Assembly (NCBI GenBank): GCA_007258455.2
Contig: VDFB02358134.1
Span: 216,241,565-216,305,564 of the forward strand
DNA length: 64,000 bases
Origin: Sequoia sempervirens
Lineage: Eukaryota > Streptophyta > Pinopsida > Cupressales > Cupressaceae
Direction: 5' to 3'
The first letter of the stretch is position 1; the number at the start of each line of letters is the position of its first letter. The position numbers were made by a program, and so were the translations under genes. Positions 34,256-44,891 of the stretch are shown here, one piece after another. The notes under the pieces were generated by a model. It worked only from the letters and a program-made list of their open reading frames with translations. It was not told the DNA's origin and did not search any database.

Positions 34256-35310
34256 GTCCACCCTTCCCAAAATTGCTTGTCCTCAAGCAATGCCACCACA
34301 ACTTTAGAGAATATAGAACCGATCAATACCCCAACAAGTAAGATCCCAGGGTCCCAAGTCTGTCTCAGGGAAAACCCACCATGCCAATGTTGCACCAGTC
34401 TGATCTCATCAATGAAGACATCTCGCCAATGCTGCACCAACCTCCCTTGTAACTCCAAAATGTTACCGTCCAAGATACTCAAACTGAGAAATCTTAAAGG
34501 ACTGAGATCAATTTCATGCAATGTCTCATGTCCAAAATGCTCTGAGTCAAAAATATCAACCATACCAATGTCTATCACAATCCTAGGCCAAAGGAAAGAT
34601 AGTCTACTCAACTCAAAATCGAACTCTTCAGCATACCTCCACATGGTAACAAATGGAACCATGACTGCAAATGTGACATCTTCAAATCCTCTTGCAAAGA
34701 GGAAGGCAATCCTTTGCAAGAGCTCAACAAATTCAAACTCATGACTCCACATGAATTCCCTATGTCTCAACTGAATTATCATGGCACAACTATGAAGTCT
34801 GAAGAAGTTTTTCACAATTCCAACCCCAAGAGTCTCAAAATGTAGAATCAAAGAATGGGGTAGCTTGCTGTCATGAACCAATAATGAAAATAAACCATCA
34901 GAGTTTGTATCACAAACCTCCAAAGTGGTTGAAAAACACGCTAAAGCCATCTCCATCAGAAAACTAACACTTCTTTGATCGGGAGTGAGGAACCAACTCT
35001 CCTGAATGAAAGTAACTCCATAAGTAAGGTGGCTGGTCTGCCTCCAACCAGCAAGCTCGTGTCTCAAAATCTGCCCTTGTCTGAGCTGAAAGTCACTTCC
35101 AAGAACTACCGATCGTTGATCTCTCCAACCCATATTCAAAATTTCTCTCCAATCCATTTGTTGATGAACAAACGGAACCATCAAGTAGCTGGAAAAGAAG
35201 GGAACAACATCAACAAATCTAGAAATTTGATCCTTATCCCTCCAAAAGTCTTTTCCATAAGTAATAAACTCTAACAACCCAAGTTGAGAATCCCAAGCAT
35301 GGATACCCAA
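34189..35310 (-). pseudogene. C-terminal part of element 7 reading frame, unknown domain
   Basis: This is an uninterrupted stretch of 373 codons in the same frame as the parts upstream to 37,113. It is rich in aromatic and hydrophobic residues, with motifs such as LGLLEFITYGKDFWRDKDQI, MVPFVHQQMDWREIL, EFMWSHEFEFVELLQRIAFL and, near the end, GVLIGSIFSKVVVALLEDKQ followed by FWEG. It runs through the purine tract and ends inside the 3' LTR. I do not recognise the domain. The LEDK...EG ending just before the LTR recalls the ends of some retrotransposon polyproteins. It is possibly a diverged element-encoded protein rather than a captured gene. Confidence 0.6.
34256..34270 (-). other. Polypurine tract of element 7
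   Basis: On the minus strand ttgggaagggtggac lies immediately before the LTR start TGTAATG. It is contained within the long reading frame. Confidence 0.65.
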
Positions 35311-35355
35311 CTGAAAGTGATTTTCAACACACTGAAAAGAAATCTCTACACATTC

Positions 35356-35940
35356 TCAAGTGCTAGTGAGAACCAAGTGCCTTCTCACGAAACTGGTGTC
35401 CCATATATTAAATCCTTGAAGCTTAACCATGAAAGCTTCCACATTAAGGGAGTATGAAACATAGAGTGGCTTCAAATTCAGCTCCCAAAACTGATCAATA
35501 TGATTCCAAACATCATTCCATCCAAGGGATGGATTGTCAAGAGTGCAACCACCAAGGTCTAGTTCACCTTTTTCCCATTCCTCCTGAGTAGTAGGTCTAA
35601 AATCTTCACTCGTTGCTACTGTAATGAAGTTACCAACAACTACCAAGACTTGTCTCATCAACACCTTGATGTCATAGATGTTGGAATTACCTTGCTTCGT
35701 CACCTCCCATGTAGAACCTTCATCCTCAAACCCACTTATGCATTCATTACTAATCAGAAAACGTGGCACATCCACATGGAGTGAGATCAAAGCATCCAAG
35801 CACTGGAAACCATACTCAGTCTCATTCTTTGTTTCATCTTCCATCACATAGAGAGGATTGCCATAATCTCCTTCATCACTTTCTTCAAAGAGAGGATTGT
35901 CAAAAACTTGAAAGTTATTCCTTTCATCTTGCTGCTCCAA
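35356..35940 (-). pseudogene. Acidic middle part of element 7 reading frame
   Basis: 194 codons, same frame as the downstream part, separated by one stop near 35,353-35,355. The start is acidic (NPLFEESDEGDYGNPLYVME, ETKNETEYGFQCLDALI). It is followed by a segment with tryptophans (TWEVTKQGNSNIYDIKVLMR, DNPSLGWNDVWNHIDQFWEL). No family is recognised. The segment repeats the theme of acidic linker plus folded part seen elsewhere in this frame. Confidence 0.55.
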
Positions 35941-35994
35941 ACCAGCACATGCAACTTCTGATTTTCTTGAGATGCTTTCAAGATCAAACTCCTC

Positions 35995-36486
35995 TTGAAG
36001 TCAATCAAGCTCTCCAATCACTTGCTTGATTTCTTCAGCTCTTTGTGCACCCTCTTGCTCCTTGAAAAGTTTGAAGTCAGCAAACTGGTCTTCAACCTCC
36101 GTTAGAGCCAGCTGAGTTTCTTTCAACATGTCCCTTGTTGATTCGAGCTCCAGAGTGAGCTCATCAACCATACTCTCCTTTTCTTGAAAAGCATAAATGT
36201 TCTTCTTTGCAACTTCAATGGCACAATCTCAGTCTTCAGTCAAGTGCATGTACTCGAACTTCAAGGTCTCCAAAGAATCTCTGATAAGTTGTAGATTGGG
36301 AAGAGCAACTTCATCTTTTACTCCTCTTAGTCTCTCTTCTAGCTGAGCCTTCCAGTAGAGCTCTTCAATCAAACTGCGAGTGCGATCAAATTGGGATAGA
36401 ACTCGCACTTCCTCTTCAAAGGTCTCTCTGACTTGATCTTCCCTTTCAAGAGTATGCAAAGATGGTAAACTGTTGATAGGCTGCAA
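35995..36486 (-). pseudogene. Coiled-coil part of element 7 reading frame
   Basis: Same reading frame as its neighbours, with stops near 36,487, 36,228 and 36,000. The sequence has heptad-like spacing of leucines with many glutamates and lysines: LIEELYWKAQLEERLRGVKD, LQLIRDSLETLKFEYMHLTE, then MVDELTLELESTRDMLKETQ and LALTEVEDQFADFKLFKEQE. This predicts a long coiled coil, probably for self-association or partner binding. No specific homologue is recognised. Confidence 0.6.
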
Positions 36487-37390
36487 CTAAAAATCAGAAC
36501 TTAGTTTCACACCTTTGCTGCCCTCAAAGCTACTCCAACATTCTTGTCTTTCACCACCAACTTGTTGAGAATGCTCATTGTCATAAAGAGCATCATACTT
36601 CACAAATTCTTCAATCCATTGCTTGCAATCAGCTTCACGCATTGAAAAATCAGATTTGTGTTTAGTAACACCTTCAAACATCCCATCTTCAAGAGCCATA
36701 AGGTCTTCTAGCTCTTCTTCATTATTGTCTCCTTGATCAAACATTATAGCAGCATCCAACTTGCTCAATGGATCATAATCATCCATTGTTTGGAAAGTTT
36801 CTGTAGCAACAAACTCCTCTTTAGCGGTTGCAACCACTTCAAAGAGTTCATAAGGGAACTTTGTTGAACAATCTTCATCTTCAAAGACATCTTCCCCTCC
36901 AATGGCCGCCTCATAGTTTGCAAAGCAATCTAATTTTTGTTCTTCATCAGGATCAAAGGGAAATTCATCCCATAAAAGGTTCTCTTTCATACCTTGGTGC
37001 CAACACACCTGGATCCCAAATGCTAGTGGGTTGATTAAGATGATCAATAGGAAAAAGCTTATCATGCTCCTTCTGAAGTGATAACTCCTTAAATAAGTCA
37101 ACTCCCAAATCACTTAAGCTGATAACATCAAAATTATTTCTCTCCCATGGCTCAGTTTGTTGCTCAAACCCAATGTCACCACCATAGTGAAATGAAGAAT
37201 CTTCATTGCTTGCTATTTTGAAAACTTCACCATCATTATCTTCACCATGAGGAAGTATTACGATGATTTCTTCATGTAGAACTTCTTGAGAAGTCGGGGC
37301 AGCAACATGAAGAGAATCCATCTTTACCAAATCGTCAACATGATCGGGTATGGACTCATTGGAAACATCTCTATCATCATGACCACTAAT
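36487..37390 (-). pseudogene. Acidic linker of element 7 reading frame, with frameshift
   Basis: This connects the PDS5-like part to the coiled coil. Near 36,970-37,030 the reading frame shifts by one. Before the shift it reads VISLSDLGVDLFKELSLQKE and HLNQPTSIWDPG. After it, in the frame that stays open to 34,189, it reads FPFDPDEEQKLDCFANYEA and later DQGDNNEEELEDLMALEDGM. It is highly acidic and probably disordered. The single frameshift is the only frame change in the whole coding region, so the ancestral copy probably encoded one polypeptide. Confidence 0.65.
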
Positions 37391-38107
37391 CTTTCCTACA
37401 TCTTGCTCTAATTTCTCTGAAAGTGGCTTTAGTTTCTCCTCACAATGATTAAACAATTCCTTAATCAGCATAGCAGCAATAAGAGAATCCTCTTCTTCAT
37501 GTTCATATGTGTCCAAGAGGAAGGATTGGACACTAGGCGGAATTTCATCAACCTCATTAATGGTGAGAATGAGAATATTCTTCACAGCTGCAATAACATC
37601 CTCTTTTTGCTCACTCCAAGTTGAAGAGAAGAGATAATTAAACAAACGATAGATTTGAACTTCCATCTCTAAATCTATCAAAAGGTGGAAAACTCTAATT
37701 TCTGAAAATGTCTTCAATATAGCAGCTTTTCTTGAAAACAATTTATTTCCCATTTCATCTAGGTCTTGAAAACTCTCCACAATCATATTCAGAATGATTT
37801 TCATGGTTTCATCATCATAGGGTGTTAGGGGAGCCGTAATTCTCATCATCTCCATGAAGCAAGAAGAAATCAACAGCTTGGTTTCTTCATCTAGATGTCC
37901 CAACCAATAGGGCTATTTTAAAAAGGTTACTGTAGGTGACATTGCCAACTGCATCAAATAAGAAGGTGACTGCTTCACCTATCTCAAACATTGTTCCAAT
38001 ATTTGAAGATTATTCTCTTCATCTTCCCTTGACTGAAATTCTTTGTCAAGTCTATTTCCAGCTGTAAAAAGTGTTTGTTCTTGCTTTATCTCTTCCTTCT
38101 TAGCCAT
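37391..38107 (-). pseudogene. PDS5-like cohesin-cofactor segment captured in element 7
   Basis: A methionine at 38,107, about 110 bp inside the primer site, starts a frame that reads, across stops at 37,979-37,981 and 37,913-37,915, VKQSPSYLMQLAMSPTV, then LLISSCFMEMMRITAPLTPY, DDETMKIILNMIVESFQDLD, then FSRKAAILKTFSEIRVFHLL and ELFNHCEEKLKPLSEKLEQD. This follows the N-terminal HEAT-repeat region of plant PDS5, including the conserved ITAPxxPYDD motif. PDS5 binds cohesin and regulates sister-chromatid cohesion. It appears intronless and sits where gag should be. The assignment is from recalled family sequence, not a search. Confidence 0.75.
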
Positions 38108-38217
38108 GTTTAACTGCCACTTCTAAACTGAACTGAACTTCGTTCTGATCTCTGGTGTAGAAACTGAATTCTCTGTCATTCGACTGTCAACTAAACCTTG
38201 TTGGGCACAGGATGGCA

Positions 38218-38237
38218 GGATCTTGGCTCTGATACCA
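38218..38237 (-). other. Primer-binding site of element 7 (tRNA-iMet type)
   Basis: On the minus strand the sequence gtggtatcagagccaagatc follows the 5' LTR end. TGGTATCAGAGCC is complementary to the 3' end of initiator methionine tRNA. Confidence 0.85.
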
Positions 38238-38238
38238 C

Positions 38239-40240
38239 TGAAATATTCCAAACCAATTTTTTTCAAATTTTCAATAATAGTAAGCAATGCAACACACATC
38301 CATTAGGGTTAGCACTTAAACCAAAACAATGCAGAATTCAACTCTAACCAAGAATGCACCGGATGACGATGAGCATATGGTTAGAGGATCTCAAAGCAAT
38401 GTTGAATAAAGAACTCTAACCAAGAATGCGCCGGATGATGATGAGCATATGGTCAGAGGATCCCTATCTTCTATTATGCTGAAAGTAAGCTCAACACCTA
38501 GAATGTGCTTTCAAACCCGAAGTGGGAATGGAGCTACCATAGGGCGGAGATGTAAGATATTACAATGCAAATCAAAGTAAATAGGCGGCAAGCCAGCCTC
38601 TTCCACTTATCCAACGGGTATTACAATGAAATAATAGAGAAGAAGTAAGATTGCTGACAATACTACTGTTCAACTTACAATAATTAGAGATTTGCCTACC
38701 AAATACATAGAATAAGAAAGTCTAACCATGCTGCAATATAGTATAATGTCTCCTCAATGATCACAAAGACTTTCAACCCAAACCCAACTCAAAAGATAGA
38801 CTTTATGCAAGCTGATATGACAGAACAACAACTTAATATGCATAACCAGTAACCCTAGAATCCACTAAAATGCTTACAACTCACTCAATACTTGCTAGAA
38901 TGACATGAGACTTAATGCAAACGAAATCTAGGATGATAACAATGAAGACTAGACAAAGAAAAAGATGACAAATTGAAGTATTTTTTTTTCTAAACACTTG
39001 CCAGGCAAAACAGAATGGACTAGCCTCAAGAAATGTTCTACCAACAAGATAAAATCCAAGACACCTCTAAAAAATCTGCAACTTGGCATAGAGGTGCGCC
39101 CAAGGCTAGGAAATGCATGGGTAAACTACCCAGAACCAAAATAACTTCTCCCAAAGACTTATGAGTATAAACTTCAACCTGCAATACAAAATCAGCAACT
39201 CCAGATTTTGATTAAAATGCAAGAAACTGAACTACAAATGCAAAACAACTTCTACAATGCAAAATATCACTACAAAGCTCACTCAACTACAATCTAACTC
39301 TCCACTAGTTGTTGTCTTTCAAGCAAGAAGTCAAGCCAAGGCTAGGAGGCATTCATTCCTCGAAGCAATCCAAATACCATTCTGGCAGCATAACTTTACT
39401 CAAGACATAAGATGGTGAAATGAAGAGAAGAGGTATCCATTTATAAGCTCAACAAGGAATCTCCAGAAACTTCTAGAATGTGCGCCCTAATTCCAATTTG
39501 AATTTGACTTCAATTTCTCTCCAAGCATAGGCGTCCCACTTTCAAAGCTAATTTTGACTTTTATTTAAAATTTATCTCCTCAACAAAGTTGGCGTACCTT
39601 TCTCCTTGTACATTTTTGACTTTAGAAATATCAAAATAATTCCCCATGAGATGACCACCCTCAAAGTCCCCCTTTTTAAAACAACTTAAAGTTGTAACAC
39701 TAGACCAAGGGGTCATAAGATGAAAATAAAACATTATTAATTTAAAATAACTTATCTCTCCAAAATGAGCACCTTAAAGCCAAAATCAATATTACCAACT
39801 GAACTGCTAGAAGAGGAAAGCTTGCTAAGCTGATGCTGACTGGACCACTGCTAAAAATAGAATTTACTAAAAATAGTAAATTTGGAAAGTTGCTCGGATC
39901 AAAGTGCATGCGACACCATTGCGAAGCTTTCTGAAAACCTTGAAAGAATCCGCAATCCAAAATCCCTGACTCCAAGCTGTAGCAATCATAACTTACTAAA
40001 AATAGTAAGTCTGGAAAAGTTGCCCGACGCAGCTGCATGTCATACCTCTGTGAAGTTCTCTGAAAACCCTGAAGGAATCCAGAAACCAAATAGCTGAACT
40101 CCAACACACAAACCCCTGAATCTTCAAAAGGGACTATCAAGTAGCCAAAAACCCTAATTCTGCCTCTGACTAGCCGACAATAAACCAGGAATAGGCTATC
40201 AATCACTGGAAAGTGTAGGGCTAAAAATGGGGACATTACA
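38239..40240 (-). repeat. 5' LTR of element 7 (right copy)
   Basis: 2,002 bp, TG...CA ends, next to the primer site. It contains a minus-strand open frame of 164 codons (39,742-40,236) that reads through the repeated module. The corresponding frame in the left copy is partly broken, so I do not call it a gene. Confidence 0.93.
39439..39449 (-). promoter_or_regulatory. TATA box of element 7 5' LTR
   Basis: On the minus strand it reads gcttataaatg, a good TATA match. It is lost in the 3' LTR copy, where the sequence is ttacaaatgg. This fits a functional U3 promoter in the 5' LTR driving the long reading frame. Confidence 0.5.
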
Positions 40241-41300
40241 ATATCTAATCAGTTTGTAGTCATTTGAAGATGTATACAAGATTCCAAAGCTCTTTGTTCC
40301 AACTATATATCTTAAAACTCTTTTTCTAGCTTTCCAATGTGATTCCTTTGGTTTTTCCATGAATCTAGAAATGAGACTAACCCCATACATGTTATCCAGT
40401 TTTGTGACAGTTAGATACATAAGGCTGCCAACTAATCTTTTGAATAAGGTTGCATCAACACTAGGAATTTTGTCATCCTTGCTAAGTTTCAATCCCAATG
40501 CAACGGGAGTAGGTGCTTGATTTACATTTGCCATCTTAAATCTCTTCAACAAATCATTAGCATACTTGCTTTGACATATAGAAATGCCTTGATCATTTTT
40601 GACTTACCTCTATACCAAGAAAATATCTCATGAGCCCCAAATCATTCATATCAAATTCTCTTTCCATGGCTTCCTTGAATGAGTTAAATGGCATGTTACC
40701 TGTGAATATCAAATCATCTACATACAAACACACTATCAAGATTTCTCCTTCATCATGTTCATTTTGACATACAAAGTTGGTTCATGGCCACACTTGTTAA
40801 ACCCATTGTTCACAAAATAAGAATCTATCCTGTTGTACCAAGCTCTAGGAGCTTGTTTCAAACCATATAGTGCCTTTTTTAGTTTGTATACCTTATATTA
40901 TTCTCCCAAAACTTCATAACCAAGTGGTTGTTTTATATACACTTCTTCTTTTAAAATGTCATTCAAAAATGTTGATTTAACGTCCATTTGGTAAATCTTC
41001 TAATTGTTTTAAGCTGCTATAGATAAGACCATTCTAATGGTATCCAATCTTGCCACAAGTGTGAATGTTTGATTGTAGTTTATGCCCGACTGTTGTGTGA
41101 AGCCTTTAGCTACTAATCTTGCCTTGTATTTCTCTACTTTTCCATCAACATTATACTTTTCCTTGTAAACCCATTTAACTCCAATCACATCCTTGCCTTT
41201 AGGAAGCTCTACTAGATCCCAAGTTTGATTCTTTTCTATTGACTGAATTTTTTCATCCATGGCTGCAATCCAATTGTCATCCTTAATGGCATCTTCAAAG
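40241..41300 (-). pseudogene. copia reverse transcriptase and start of RNase H, element 6
   Basis: Frames at 41,009-41,260 (NQTWDLVELPKGKDVIGVKW, YKARLVAKGFTQQSGINYNQ) and 40,199-40,552 (KRFKMANVNQAPTPVALGLK, LMYLTVTKLDNMYGVSLISR) bracket a broken middle part. The polymerase YVDD motif is intact at 40,713-40,724, in its own frame. The sequence then continues into RNase H, which is cut at 40,241 by element 7. Multiple stops occur between 40,560 and 41,000. It would copy the element's RNA into DNA. Confidence 0.85.
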
Positions 41301-41532
41301 TAATTGGATCAACTTGTGTCAAGAATGCAAAATTAGAGCATAAATCATCATTTTCAGCCTCTTGTATTTCATCATATATCTCCCTTAGACTACGTGTCTT
41401 CTTTGAAGTGTTTAGAGACCTTGATATTAGTGATGCAAGTGTTGGATTAGAGGACTCACTGCTGTTATTACTTGTTGGACTAGTTGGATTTGGAGTGGCA
41501 GGTTCCCTAGAGGGTGTTGTAGGAACATTTGC

Positions 41533-41879
41533 TTATGTAGTAGGATTCACACTTTGATTCTCATTCTCTTCATTCTCTTGTGGAACACTAGCTGCAATTG
41601 TAGTTGTTTTGTCTATACTGCCATCCCATGCTTCTTCAACAAACTCAACATCATGGCTTATTATTAGCTTCTTTGTGATAGGATTGTATAGCTTATATGC
41701 CTTGGATTGTTCACTATATCCCACAAATATACACTTCTCTCCTCTATCATCTAGTTTCTTTTTCAACTCTTGAGGTATCAAGGAGTATGCTACACAACCA
41801 AAGACTCTCAAATGTGCTATATTATGCTTCCTTTTGTTATTATTGCCTTTGTTGGACAACTATTTAAATTGTATACGGA
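41533..41879 (-). pseudogene. copia integrase C-terminal part, element 6
   Basis: It contains HLRVFGCVAYSLIPQELKKK, LDDRGEKCIFVGYSEQSKAY and KLIISHDVEFVEEAWDGS, the usual segment between the copia integrase core and the reverse transcriptase. A break near 41,860-41,880 separates it from the core. Confidence 0.85.
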
Positions 41880-42424
41880 ACATGCAACTGCTTAAGCCCA
41901 ATACTCATTTGGTAAATATTTTTCTTTTATCATACTTCGTGCCATTTCCATAATTGTTCTATTCTTTCTCTCAGCTACTCCATTTTGTTGAGGAGTATAC
42001 CTTGCTGTAAATTGTTTTCTTACGCCATTTTCTTTGCAAAAATTATAAAAATCATTTGATATGTACTCTCCACCTTGATGGGTTCTCAATGTTTTGATAT
42101 AATATTCACTTTCTTTCTCAAATTTTTCCTTGAGCTCCTTAAAAACAGAAAATGCATATGATTTATATTTCAAGAAATAAACCCACACTTTTCTACTGAA
42201 ATCATCAATAAATGTCAAGAAATAAAGTTTTCCACTTATGTCCATGGTGTTTGCATAGGTCCACAAAGGTCTGAATTCACTATCTCAAGTGGATGATTTA
42301 CTCTATAAGACTCTTCAATTGGAAATGCTTTCCTATGTTGCTTTTCCAATATGAAACTCTCACATGTTTTTGTAAGTGGCTCTATTGGTGGAAATCCATA
42401 TACCATTCTTTTCTTGTACAACAA
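41880..42424 (-). pseudogene. copia integrase core, element 6
   Basis: Two overlapping frames (42,236-42,424 and 41,892-42,266) read HPLEIVNSDLCGPMQT, then LTFIDDFSRKVWVYFLKYKS, RTHQGGEYISNDFYNFCKEN and YTPQQNGVAERKNRTIMEMA. The first DDE aspartate (NSDLCGP) and the glutamate (VAERKNR) are kept. The second aspartate is replaced by histidine (RTHQGGEY instead of RSDxGGE), so this copy could not integrate DNA. One frameshift lies near 42,240. Confidence 0.87.
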
Positions 42425-43012
42425 CTATAATCCTTTGAAATTTAAATGCCCAAGTCTTAAATGCCATAGCCGAGATTCATTTTTGTATAAAGCTTTGGAA
42501 GGTAACTCAACAACCTTTTGCAATCCTTGTGGCTCTAAGAATAGTTCACTTTGGATTCTAAGTGGAAACCTCCTATTTTTTGTCATCTCAACTTTTGCAA
42601 TCAGCCTATTGCTTGGTTTCTTGTCTAGAATCACACATTCACCATTTTCAAAGTATATTTGATATCCTTTTTGCACTAGTTTCCCAATGCTTATGAGATT
42701 GTGTTGCAATCCAAGAACATAGTATACATCATAAATATGCTTCTCCTCACCTTGCTTAGTTCTTATGTTAATTGACCCTTTTCCCATGATTGAAACTCTT
42801 TGATCATTCCCCAATTTTACTTTTGATTTTACTGAATCATCTATTCTTGCAAACATCTCCTTACTTCCACTCATGTGATTACTACAACCACTATCTAAAA
42901 ACCATACTTCTTTGGAGCTCTCTTGTGCTACATTGCATGTTATCAATATGGCGTTTTGTTCACTAGTGTTGGGTTGGTTTTCATTTGTAAAATGTACCTT
43001 TTGCTTATTCAT
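42425..43012 (-). pseudogene. copia protease and GAG-pre-integrase, element 6
   Basis: An uninterrupted frame of 195 codons contains SKEVWFLDSGCSNHMSGSKE, the copia protease active site with D-S-G intact, then LGNDQRVSIMGKGSINI. It ends with the GAG-pre-integrase HHCC-like part (NESRLWHLRLGHLNFKGL). A zinc knuckle (CHYCNKFGHFASKC) lies just upstream at about 43,034-43,075. It is among the best preserved parts of the element. Confidence 0.88.
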
Positions 43013-43019
43013 GTCATAT

Positions 43020-43943
43020 TGCCTTTTTCTACATTTTGATGCAAAATGCCCAAATTTATTGCAATAATGACACTAGATGTTGGATTTATCATACCTTTCT
43101 CCTTGATGATAACTATGGGAATGGCTGCCCCCCCTTCCTCTTGTTGATGTAAAATGAGCATGCGGGCCTGATGTTGGTCTTCTACTCTCAAATTGTTGTA
43201 TTTTTTGTTCCTCCTCTTGGTGTAAAATGTCCTCTGCCGCTGTTGTAATTTGATCTCCCTCTTGTTCTACCAAATGAAATTTGGGTCTTGAATGCATTCT
43301 CTATTGATGATGTCCCTAATCGATTTAATATTTGCTCATGTACTAAGAGTGATCCCATTAATTCATCTACTGATAGTTGAGTAAGATATTTGGCCTCCTG
43401 AATGGCTATTACAACTAGATCAAACTTTGTAGGTAGGCTTCTAAGTAATTTCTCTACAATCTTTTGATCTCCAATGGTTTCTCCATAGGATCTAACCTAA
43501 TTTACTAGTGTCATTGCATGAGTGAAGAATGAATCTATTGAATATGTATCATTCATTTGTAGAATTTCAAAATCCCTTCTAAGAATTTGTAATTTTGCTA
43601 TTCTCACCTTGTCTATGCCTTGGTAAGCTGTTTGAAAACTTTCCCATGCCTATTTTGATCTTGTGGTAGCTGAAACTTTTGGAAAGATTGATTCCTCCAT
43701 TGCCTGCTGAATGATAAATAGTGATTTAGCATCCTTCTTATTTTCTTTCAACAAATATTTCTTAGCTTGTGACAGAGCCTGATAAGCTTATTGGTCTGCT
43801 GGTTCAGGGAACCCATTTTTAACCAAGTCCCAAACATCCTGGGAGAAAATTAGGGTTTTCATTTTTATGTTCCAATAGTCATAATTTTTCCCATTAAATA
43901 TTGGAATCTATGGTTGTGCAATGCTTCCACTTGTTCTTGCCAT
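43020..43943 (-). pseudogene. copia gag (UBN2 type), element 6
   Basis: The methionine at 43,943 starts MARTSGSIAQP, followed across stops by FNGKNYDYWNIKMKT and SQDVWDLVKNGFPEP, the typical start of UBN2-type gag. Further parts are SLPTKFDLVVIAIQEAKYL, QLSVDELMGSLLVHEQILNR and an arginine/glycine-rich segment. A zinc knuckle, CHYCNKFGHFASKC, lies at about 43,034-43,075. It would form the virus-like particle. At least five stops and a frameshift near 43,300-43,190 are present. Confidence 0.82.
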
Positions 43944-44397
43944 GATTTTCAAAATAAAAATTGCCTCTGCAATAAAACCCTTTTCCTATTTTTTTCAATC
44001 TTGCTTTTCTCTGTTTCTTTTTCCAATCTCTATAAAACCCTTTTGCATGATTGCAAACAACAAAATTCTTCCCCTTTATTCAACCTTTCGTGCCTTCAAT
44101 GACTCCATTGACCTACACATCTTCCAAATATGCATTTTCCCTTGTCTTATTTTTAGACCAGCGAGCCTCTTCTCCTTTTATGTGCTTCTTATTACTTCAA
44201 TATTTCCCTTTGTTTAAAATCTTGCTTCGCTTTGTTTATTTTCTCAAATATGAGACAGCTTATATTTGATCTGCTCACAAACCTTCTTTCCTCCTATACA
44301 ATCACTCACCATAGTTTCCTTACTCAATTCATCCTCTAATTTAGATTTTTCCTTAGCAAAGCCCTCTATGTCCTTCATAATCCTTTATGCCCTTCAC
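43944..44397 (-). other. 5' leader of element 6
   Basis: Untranslated sequence between the primer-binding site and the gag start. Plus-strand frames here (43,921-44,269) are T/C-rich and not considered genes. Confidence 0.6.
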
Positions 44398-44414
44398 AGT
44401 GCTCTGATACTGGT
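44398..44414 (-). other. Primer-binding site of element 6 (tRNA-iMet type)
   Basis: The minus strand reads accagtatcagagcactg, one substitution from TGGTATCAGAGC, just inside the 5' LTR. Confidence 0.75.
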
Positions 44415-44415
44415 T

Positions 44416-44769
44416 TGTAGGAGATGAGGGTAACACAACATACAACATACAACCAAAGATATTAAAAAATAATAGAGTTTTTGTTTGAAAAACAGAAACA
44501 AAGATTTATATTAATGCCTTGTGAAGAATAGAGTTGCTGATGCTCTTCATCTATCTTCCAAAATAGAGTATTCTCCATTCCTTTTTACAAAACAGAGTTC
44601 ATCTCAAAGAGACTGGAGGAAGCTTCTTGAATACACTACAAAATAGAAAAGTCTAGAAACATTGAAGAAGAAAATAGGAGGGAATAAGAAATTAGTGTGG
44701 TTGTTGAGAAGATAGACGGAAGAGGCAGGGGAGATTAATGAAGACAGCTGGCAAACCACGTCACCAACA
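44416..44769 (-). repeat. 5' LTR of copia element 6
   Basis: 354 bp with the same ends as the left copy. The flank is TATAT, identical to the left flank. Confidence 0.92.
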
Positions 44770-44774
44770 TATAT

Positions 44775-44891
44775 GTAGCCTATTGGCTAAATATATGGTA
44801 GCTGAATCTTGTTTTCCCATGAATCAACAGTGGTTTGCAGGCATGAGACTTGTTTTAGGTCAAATCTCACAATATATGTAGCCTATTGGCT
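44775..44891. repeat. Right part of the unknown insertion, with a direct repeat
   Basis: The string tatatgtagcctattggctaa occurs twice, at about 44,770 and 44,874. Between them is a degenerate second copy of the sequence left of element 6 (agctgaa-cttgttttcc, gtttgcaggcatgagacttg). This indicates a local duplication of about 105 bp already present when element 6 inserted. Confidence 0.6.

Larger units (their letters stand above)
32258..40240 (-). mobile_element. LTR element 7 carrying a PDS5-derived reading frame instead of gag-pol
   Basis: Two LTRs of 1,998 and 2,002 bp (32,258-34,255 and 38,239-40,240) flank about 4 kb of internal sequence. The 5-bp target duplication ATATC is perfect (32,253-32,257 and 40,241-40,245). 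A tRNA-iMet primer site adjoins the right LTR and a purine tract the left, so the element reads on the minus strand. The interior has no gag, protease, reverse transcriptase or integrase. It has one long, nearly continuous coding region beginning with PDS5-like sequence. It must be mobilised in trans. The perfect target duplication and the position inside element 6 make it one of the younger insertions. Confidence 0.92.
31418..44769 (-). mobile_element. Minus-strand Ty1/copia element (element 6), split by element 7
   Basis: Short LTRs of 357 and 354 bp (31,418-31,774 and 44,416-44,769) flank a complete copia gene order on the minus strand: gag, protease, integrase, reverse transcriptase, RNase H. 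A perfect 5-bp target duplication TATAT lies at 31,413-31,417 and 44,770-44,774. A primer-binding site abuts the right LTR and a purine tract the left. Element 7 (32,258-40,240) interrupts RNase H. Without it the element is about 5.4 kb, a normal copia size. Several stops and one lost integrase aspartate make it inactive. Confidence 0.93.

Noticed and set aside
34277..35274. Plus-strand frames of 155 and 99 codons
   Set aside because: They are antisense shadows of the long minus-strand frame of element 7.
38218..38237. Possible tRNA-related sequence (gagccaagatcc type)
   Set aside because: The match is only to the 3' end of tRNA-iMet in complement and sits next to an LTR, so it is a primer-binding site, not a tRNA gene.
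39742..40236. Minus-strand frame of 164 codons in the right LTR of element 7
   Set aside because: It reads through LTR sequence, and its counterpart in the left LTR is partly broken. It has no recognisable domain.
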